In this document: piece after piece, positions 6,416 to 9,393 of the stretch | Layout of the letters: every line of letters begins with the position of its first letter | How positions within the stretch are numbered: the first letter of the stretch is position 1 | From: Methanobacterium sp. | GTDB lineage: Archaea > Methanobacteriota > Methanobacteria > Methanobacteriales > Methanobacteriaceae | Direction of reading: 5' to 3' | Length of the DNA: 9,393 nucleotides | Assembly (NCBI GenBank): GCA_003158115.1 | Contig: PMGM01000053.1 | Location: 37,773 to 47,165, forward strand | Notes under the pieces: model-generated | What the model was told of the DNA's origin: nothing | The model's input: only the letters and a program-made list of their open reading frames with translations | Databases searched by the model: none | Program-made: the position numbers and the translations under genes

Positions 6416-6778
6416 ATGAAACAAAAAACAACGTTAATATCAATTTTGGTAGTAGTTCTTGTATTTGGAGGTGTATTAATTTCTGGTTGTGTAAGCAACA
6501 ACAATAACACAACTACATCCAACAACAGTTCTATGAATAGTACAGGTAATACATCTAATACTAATGCTGCAACTACTACTGCAAATACTACTGCAACACC
6601 TACTGCAAACCGAACAACTACAGCAACAGCTGCTACTCCTTCTAGTAGCACAAATAACAGCAAAACTTCAAGCTCCACAAAAACTACATCAAAATCTAGT
6701 GGAACTAGTGGTAGCGGCTACGGATTAACAGGTCAAAATTATGGGGCTAATCCTACAGATCCTAATGGAAATCCATAA
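6416..6778 (+). CDS. Small Thr/Asn/Ser-rich surface lipoprotein
   Basis: The 120-residue protein is probably exported and lipid-anchored on the outer face of the membrane. A short KQK N-terminus and hydrophobic stretch (7-22) lead into the lipobox LISGC with C25 as the lipid-modified cysteine. From 26 to about 95 the protein is a low-complexity Asn/Thr/Ser/Ala chain with many N-x-S/T sequons, probably an extended and glycosylated stalk. It ends in a distinctive Gly/Asn/Pro tail, GYGLTGQNYGANPTDPNGNP (101-120). There is no catalytic domain. It lies 40 bases before the PMBR-M14 gene without an intervening terminator, so the two are probably co-transcribed. It may span or bind the wall near that enzyme. 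The family is not recognised. Confidence 0.8.
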   Translation: MKQKTTLISILVVVLVFGGVLISGCVSNNNNTTTSNNSSMNSTGNTSNTNAATTTANTTATPTANRTTTATAATPSSSTNNSKTSSSTKTTSKSSGTSGSGYGLTGQNYGANPTDPNGNP

Positions 6779-6804
6779 GCAGTTAAAATTTCAACAATAT
6801 ATCT

Positions 6805-6812
6805 GAGGTGAT
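6805..6812 (+). promoter_or_regulatory. Ribosome binding site of the PMBR-M14 gene
   Basis: GAGGTGAT sits six bases before the ATG at 6819. A second ATG at 6815, in another frame, is only two bases from it and runs for just 11 codons. The 6819 start opens directly into a proper signal peptide and is preferred. Confidence 0.8.
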
Positions 6813-6818
6813 AAATGA

Positions 6819-8003
6819 ATGATTATAAAAAAAACCATACCAATATTAATTGGATTGTTTATGCTTTTAAGTATAGGTGCATCAGCTGCAGCAACAACTG
6901 CTAATTCTACAACTACCTATAATACGACTCAAATCACACAAGCAGCAACAGCTGTTAAATATAATGTCGAGCATAAATACACTCTCCCTAACAATGTAAC
7001 TATCGGGAAAACACAAATTACCAATCCTGAATTTTTATACATACTAACCACTGCAACAAAGAATGCAGCTAAAAATAACAAAAGTAAAATCGCTTTTAAA
7101 AATGTTTCAAAAGCAACATCACCTAGCGAAACAACAAAAGGTGGCACGCTTACAAAGGCACAGTATCTCACTATTGCAAACCAAATTAACTCATTTGTGA
7201 ACGCAAATAGTAGATTACCTAACTATGTGAATACCGCAGTTGGAACCATGAAGTATTCATCTTTAGAATACATGTTCAGCAAAGTAATGGCTTACTATGG
7301 GTTAAACAAAGTTTTACCAAATACAGTTTCTGTTAAATCTTGGTATACACTTTCACTTGGTCCGGCAGCTACTTTAAATGGTACAGCAAAGTATAGTTCA
7401 ACTTTACTAGGTAAAAATTCATTGGGTTATGTTCTCAAATTAACCGGGTTCGGAACTGGAACCAATAAAGTTGCTGTTATCGTGGGTGTACATCCTTTAG
7501 AAGTACAAGCTCATATAGCTATGTTAAATGCCATAATGGCACTATCGAAAAAATTAAATAACGTTCAAATAACGGTTTATGATGTTGTTGTGAAAAATGG
7601 AGCTGATTATTCTACTGGAAGAGCAGCAGGACAAGATCTGGCTAGTGAATTTGTGGTACCTAACATAGGCACTTCTTACAAAATGGTAATGGACTGCCAT
7701 GGAAACAAAGGAGTTGGATCAAGCTACAGTGGATATCCTAATTTCGTATTCGCCCCACTACAGAATACAGGATCCTTAGCTATCGCCTCGAAATTAATAA
7801 ACTCTAACATAACAAAGGGAGATTTAAAATATCACTTCCTAGCAGATGGTACCAGTCCACAATATGTAACCATACCTATAGCTAAAAAAGGAATACCTAC
7901 AATTGTATACGAACAATACATAAATCAAGCAAATTACGCTAAAGTATTGTACCAACATGCTATGCAGGTACTTGAGGCTATAAATGCAATGTTTGCAAAA
8001 TAA
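6819..8003 (+). CDS. Secreted pseudomurein-binding protein with M14/AstE-like zinc hydrolase domain
   Basis: Probable extracellular wall-bound metallohydrolase of 394 residues. A signal peptide (about 1-24) is followed by an Asn/Thr stretch and two pseudomurein-binding repeats: about 39-83 (LPNNVTIG) and 114-160 (SRLPNYV), with a PMBR-like extension to about 175 (LPNTVSVKSW). The C-terminal domain (about 180-394) matches the M14 carboxypeptidase/succinylglutamate desuccinylase fold pattern: H225xxE228 and H294 (in MDCHGN) as zinc ligands, R268, and E365 (IVYEQY) as general base. DLAS (273-276) replaces the DLNR motif whose Asn-Arg holds the substrate carboxylate in carboxypeptidases. An amidase or endo-/isopeptidase acting on pseudomurein peptides is therefore more likely than a plain carboxypeptidase, by inference. 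It is the second gene of a unit with the lipoprotein. A 14-base T-run follows it. Confidence 0.85.
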   Translation: MIIKKTIPILIGLFMLLSIGASAAATTANSTTTYNTTQITQAATAVKYNVEHKYTLPNNVTIGKTQITNPEFLYILTTATKNAAKNNKSKIAFKNVSKATSPSETTKGGTLTKAQYLTIANQINSFVNANSRLPNYVNTAVGTMKYSSLEYMFSKVMAYYGLNKVLPNTVSVKSWYTLSLGPAATLNGTAKYSSTLLGKNSLGYVLKLTGFGTGTNKVAVIVGVHPLEVQAHIAMLNAIMALSKKLNNVQITVYDVVVKNGADYSTGRAAGQDLASEFVVPNIGTSYKMVMDCHGNKGVGSSYSGYPNFVFAPLQNTGSLAIASKLINSNITKGDLKYHFLADGTSPQYVTIPIAKKGIPTIVYEQYINQANYAKVLYQHAMQVLEAINAMFAK

Positions 8004-8733
8004 TATCAATTCCATAAAATGAGTTAATTTTTTTTTTTTTTATGACTCAAATAATTCTTTTTTTTAAATATTTTGATCAATTATTATTCGTAAAGTATAT
8101 TCTAAACATTCCAATTTCATCCGATATTGGAGAACACAGTTAAAATGAAAATTAAACTCAATTTATTGATCCATCAAATAGTTTAAAAATTTTCATTAAA
8201 TGATTCTATTAAACTTTTTAATTTTAAATATACTGGATTTTTTATAATATTTGAAATCTTATCATATTCATTCTAAAAATACAAGTTTACATTGATAAAA
8301 AATTTTTATAGATCTTCCTAAATTAAGTAATCCCATAAACATGCTAGAAAAAATAACTGGATATATTTATTAATAAAAAGTTTAGATTTGTTAAAGAATT
8401 AATTCATCGGTCTTATTTACTAATTTTAAAAAAGATGATTGAAGAACTTTTTTTAAGTTTTTACTTATTATATTTCTATCAGCCAGAGTGTTTTATTAGT
8501 TGATATCCTTCAAATTAAAGAGATCAGTTTAATTAAATTACAAGATACTGTATTTTGATAGGAGGTAAGATAGTATCTCATGTAGTAATGGATGTAGAAG
8601 TATACAAAGCATTACATTAATTAGTATAATTAAAAAATTAGTGTTATATGATTTATAAAAGATGTTTCAGGAAAATAAATACTTTATTTTTTGTTTAATT
8701 TATTTAAGATTCAAATTAGTTATAAAGTTTGTA
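8004..8733. other. Long gene-poor convergent region with a possible coding remnant
   Basis: This 730-base AT-rich stretch separates two convergent envelope genes. Apart from the terminators at its left end I see no gene with start, ribosome binding site and useful length. A TATA-like TTTTTATAGAT lies near 8305-8315 and a T7 near 8449-8455, so a short non-coding transcript is conceivable but unsupported. A frame open from 8537 to a stop at 8618-8620 reads through a GGAGGT at 8561-8566 and gives a protein-like sequence of about 27 codons; it may be the tail of a decayed gene. A run of A at 8631-8636 could terminate the minus-strand gene. Confidence 0.5.
8028..8041 (+). terminator. Fourteen-base poly-T terminator
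   Basis: An uninterrupted T14 lies 25 bases after the stop codon and is flanked by TGAGT (8020-8024) and ACTCA (8045-8049), a weak inverted repeat. A further T8 at 8058-8065 reinforces it. It is the clearest archaeal terminator in the window. Confidence 0.8.
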
Positions 8734-9393
8734 TTAATGTGTTGATTGGTAGAATATATTACTTACAATAGTAGATAACACGTTAGAGTACAAGTAACTG
8801 TAACCATTACTTTTTAGGTACTGATCTGGATGTGCTAAACCTGTGAATGAGGATGGATCATAATTATCGTCATGTGCCCTTTCCAAAAAGGCTAGTCCAG
8901 TTATAACTTTTGATGGTGGCCAGTAAAGTGTGAAAACTTTTTTGTTGCCCTTCAATAATTTATACCATGATGAGCCCATTTCATATATTACACCTGCGTC
9001 TGCACCACCATAAATATCAACTATCAATGCATTTTTTGAAACTGAAGTGTTTTGGAGAACTTTAATGTGTGTGTTGGGACCTAAACCCATGTTATATGCA
9101 TTTACTCCCATCGATCTTAAGACAGAAACTATGCTGTTAATCCGAGCATTGTCTACAGTTGGGTTATTTATATTGTCACTGGTAATATAAACAGGCCTAA
9201 CCCCTATGTATCCATTAATTTTCATGCCTTGGAAGGCTATGATTTCCTGAAATTCTGCTATGGGAACCTTTTTATTTCCAAAATTTATGTAGATTGGAAG
9301 TCTATTATGAGTATTATAAAATTTTTGTGCTCTTTTTAGTCCATCTTTCATTTGGGGTAGAGTAATTGGAGAAACCATAAAACTGGTAGAAAA
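8734..9393 (-). CDS. Pseudomurein-binding repeat protein with an uncharacterised C-terminal domain (5'-partial)
   Basis: The frame is open to the window edge, so the 219 residues seen are the C-terminal part of a larger protein. The ATG at 9378 is internal to a PMBR and is not the likely start. Numbering from that Met, about 1-50 is a pseudomurein-binding repeat (HNRLPIYINFG, then PIAEF), so the protein is probably exported and wall-bound. From about 52 to the end is a separate alpha/beta-like domain with marked motifs: GVRPVYITSDNI, ALIVDIYGGADAG, YWPPSKVITGLAFLERAHDD and SSFTGLAHPDQYL. Its acidic, His and aromatic residues would suit an enzyme or ligand-binding site, but I cannot assign a reaction. 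No C-terminal membrane anchor is visible, so anchoring would rely on PMBRs. It converges on the PMBR-M14 gene. Confidence 0.85.
   Translation of the reverse strand, partial: FSTSFMVSPITLPQMKDGLKRAQKFYNTHNRLPIYINFGNKKVPIAEFQEIIAFQGMKINGYIGVRPVYITSDNINNPTVDNARINSIVSVLRSMGVNAYNMGLGPNTHIKVLQNTSVSKNALIVDIYGGADAGVIYEMGSSWYKLLKGNKKVFTLYWPPSKVITGLAFLERAHDDNYDPSSFTGLAHPDQYLKSNGYSYLYSNVLSTIVSNIFYQSTH

Noticed and set aside
6412..6678. Minus-strand ORF of 88 codons opposite the lipoprotein
   Set aside because: It is the antisense of a Thr/Ala/Asn-rich low-complexity coding stretch, which yields a Val/Leu/Ala-rich shadow; it has no ribosome binding site and overlaps a well-supported gene.
6815..6850. 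Eleven-codon ORF overlapping the start of the PMBR-M14 gene
   Set aside because: Its ATG is too close to the ribosome binding site and the product is a lysine-rich fragment without meaning; an accidental ATG is more likely than a leader peptide.
6929..7171. Minus-strand ORF of 80 codons opposite the PMBR-M14 gene
   Set aside because: Antisense to clear pseudomurein-binding repeats; no expression signals.
8435..8503. 22-codon hydrophobic ORF in the long gap
   Set aside because: No ribosome binding site, and a Phe/Leu/Tyr-rich product is what random AT-rich DNA gives.
1..9393. CRISPR array, tRNA, rRNA, insertion sequence or phage genes
   Set aside because: I looked for regularly spaced repeats, TpsiC-arm-like GGTTCRAAT sequences and transposase or integrase motifs in all gaps and found none.

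Overview
The window looks like chromosomal DNA of a pseudomurein-walled methanogenic archaeon of the Methanobacteriales, most likely Methanobacterium or a close relative. The evidence is the very low G+C, pseudomurein-binding repeats (PMBR) in two proteins, exported Asn/Thr/Ser-rich proteins, a DUF11-type surface protein, an oxygen-defence pair typical of strict anaerobes, archaeal TATA-like promoters, poly-T terminators and GGTGAT-type ribosome binding sites. I see no rRNA, tRNA, CRISPR array or insertion sequence.

Left part (1-3945). A soluble sensor kinase (109-1890, +) has the order receiver, PAS, PAS, HisKA_2, HATPase; its receiver lacks the phosphoacceptor aspartate. A 584-base gene-free stretch separates it from a convergent two-gene operon on the minus strand: rubrerythrin (2868-3449), then a two-iron desulfoferrodoxin/superoxide reductase (2475-2861). 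Together they turn superoxide into peroxide and peroxide into water without releasing oxygen. A small hypothetical gene (3727-3945, +) diverges from the operon.

Right part (4233-9393) is a cell-envelope block. A papain-like (C1) surface protease carries a lectin-like segment, a DUF11 domain and a C-terminal membrane anchor (4233-6173). It is followed by a two-gene unit: a small Thr/Asn/Ser-rich lipoprotein (6416-6778) and a secreted PMBR protein with a C-terminal M14/AstE-like zinc hydrolase domain (6819-8003). After a 730-base convergent gap comes the C-terminal part of a second PMBR protein (8734 to the window edge, -) with a domain of unknown function. The likely shared theme is binding, cutting or remodelling of pseudomurein and surface proteins; this is inferred from domains and proximity.

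Most novel points: the M14-like enzyme keeps the zinc and general-base residues but has DLAS where carboxypeptidases have the substrate-carboxylate motif DLNR; two dyad-symmetric candidate operators lie upstream of the lipoprotein-M14 unit; the kinase has a pseudo-receiver and a G+C-richer patch over its histidine box; and the second PMBR protein carries an uncharacterised domain.
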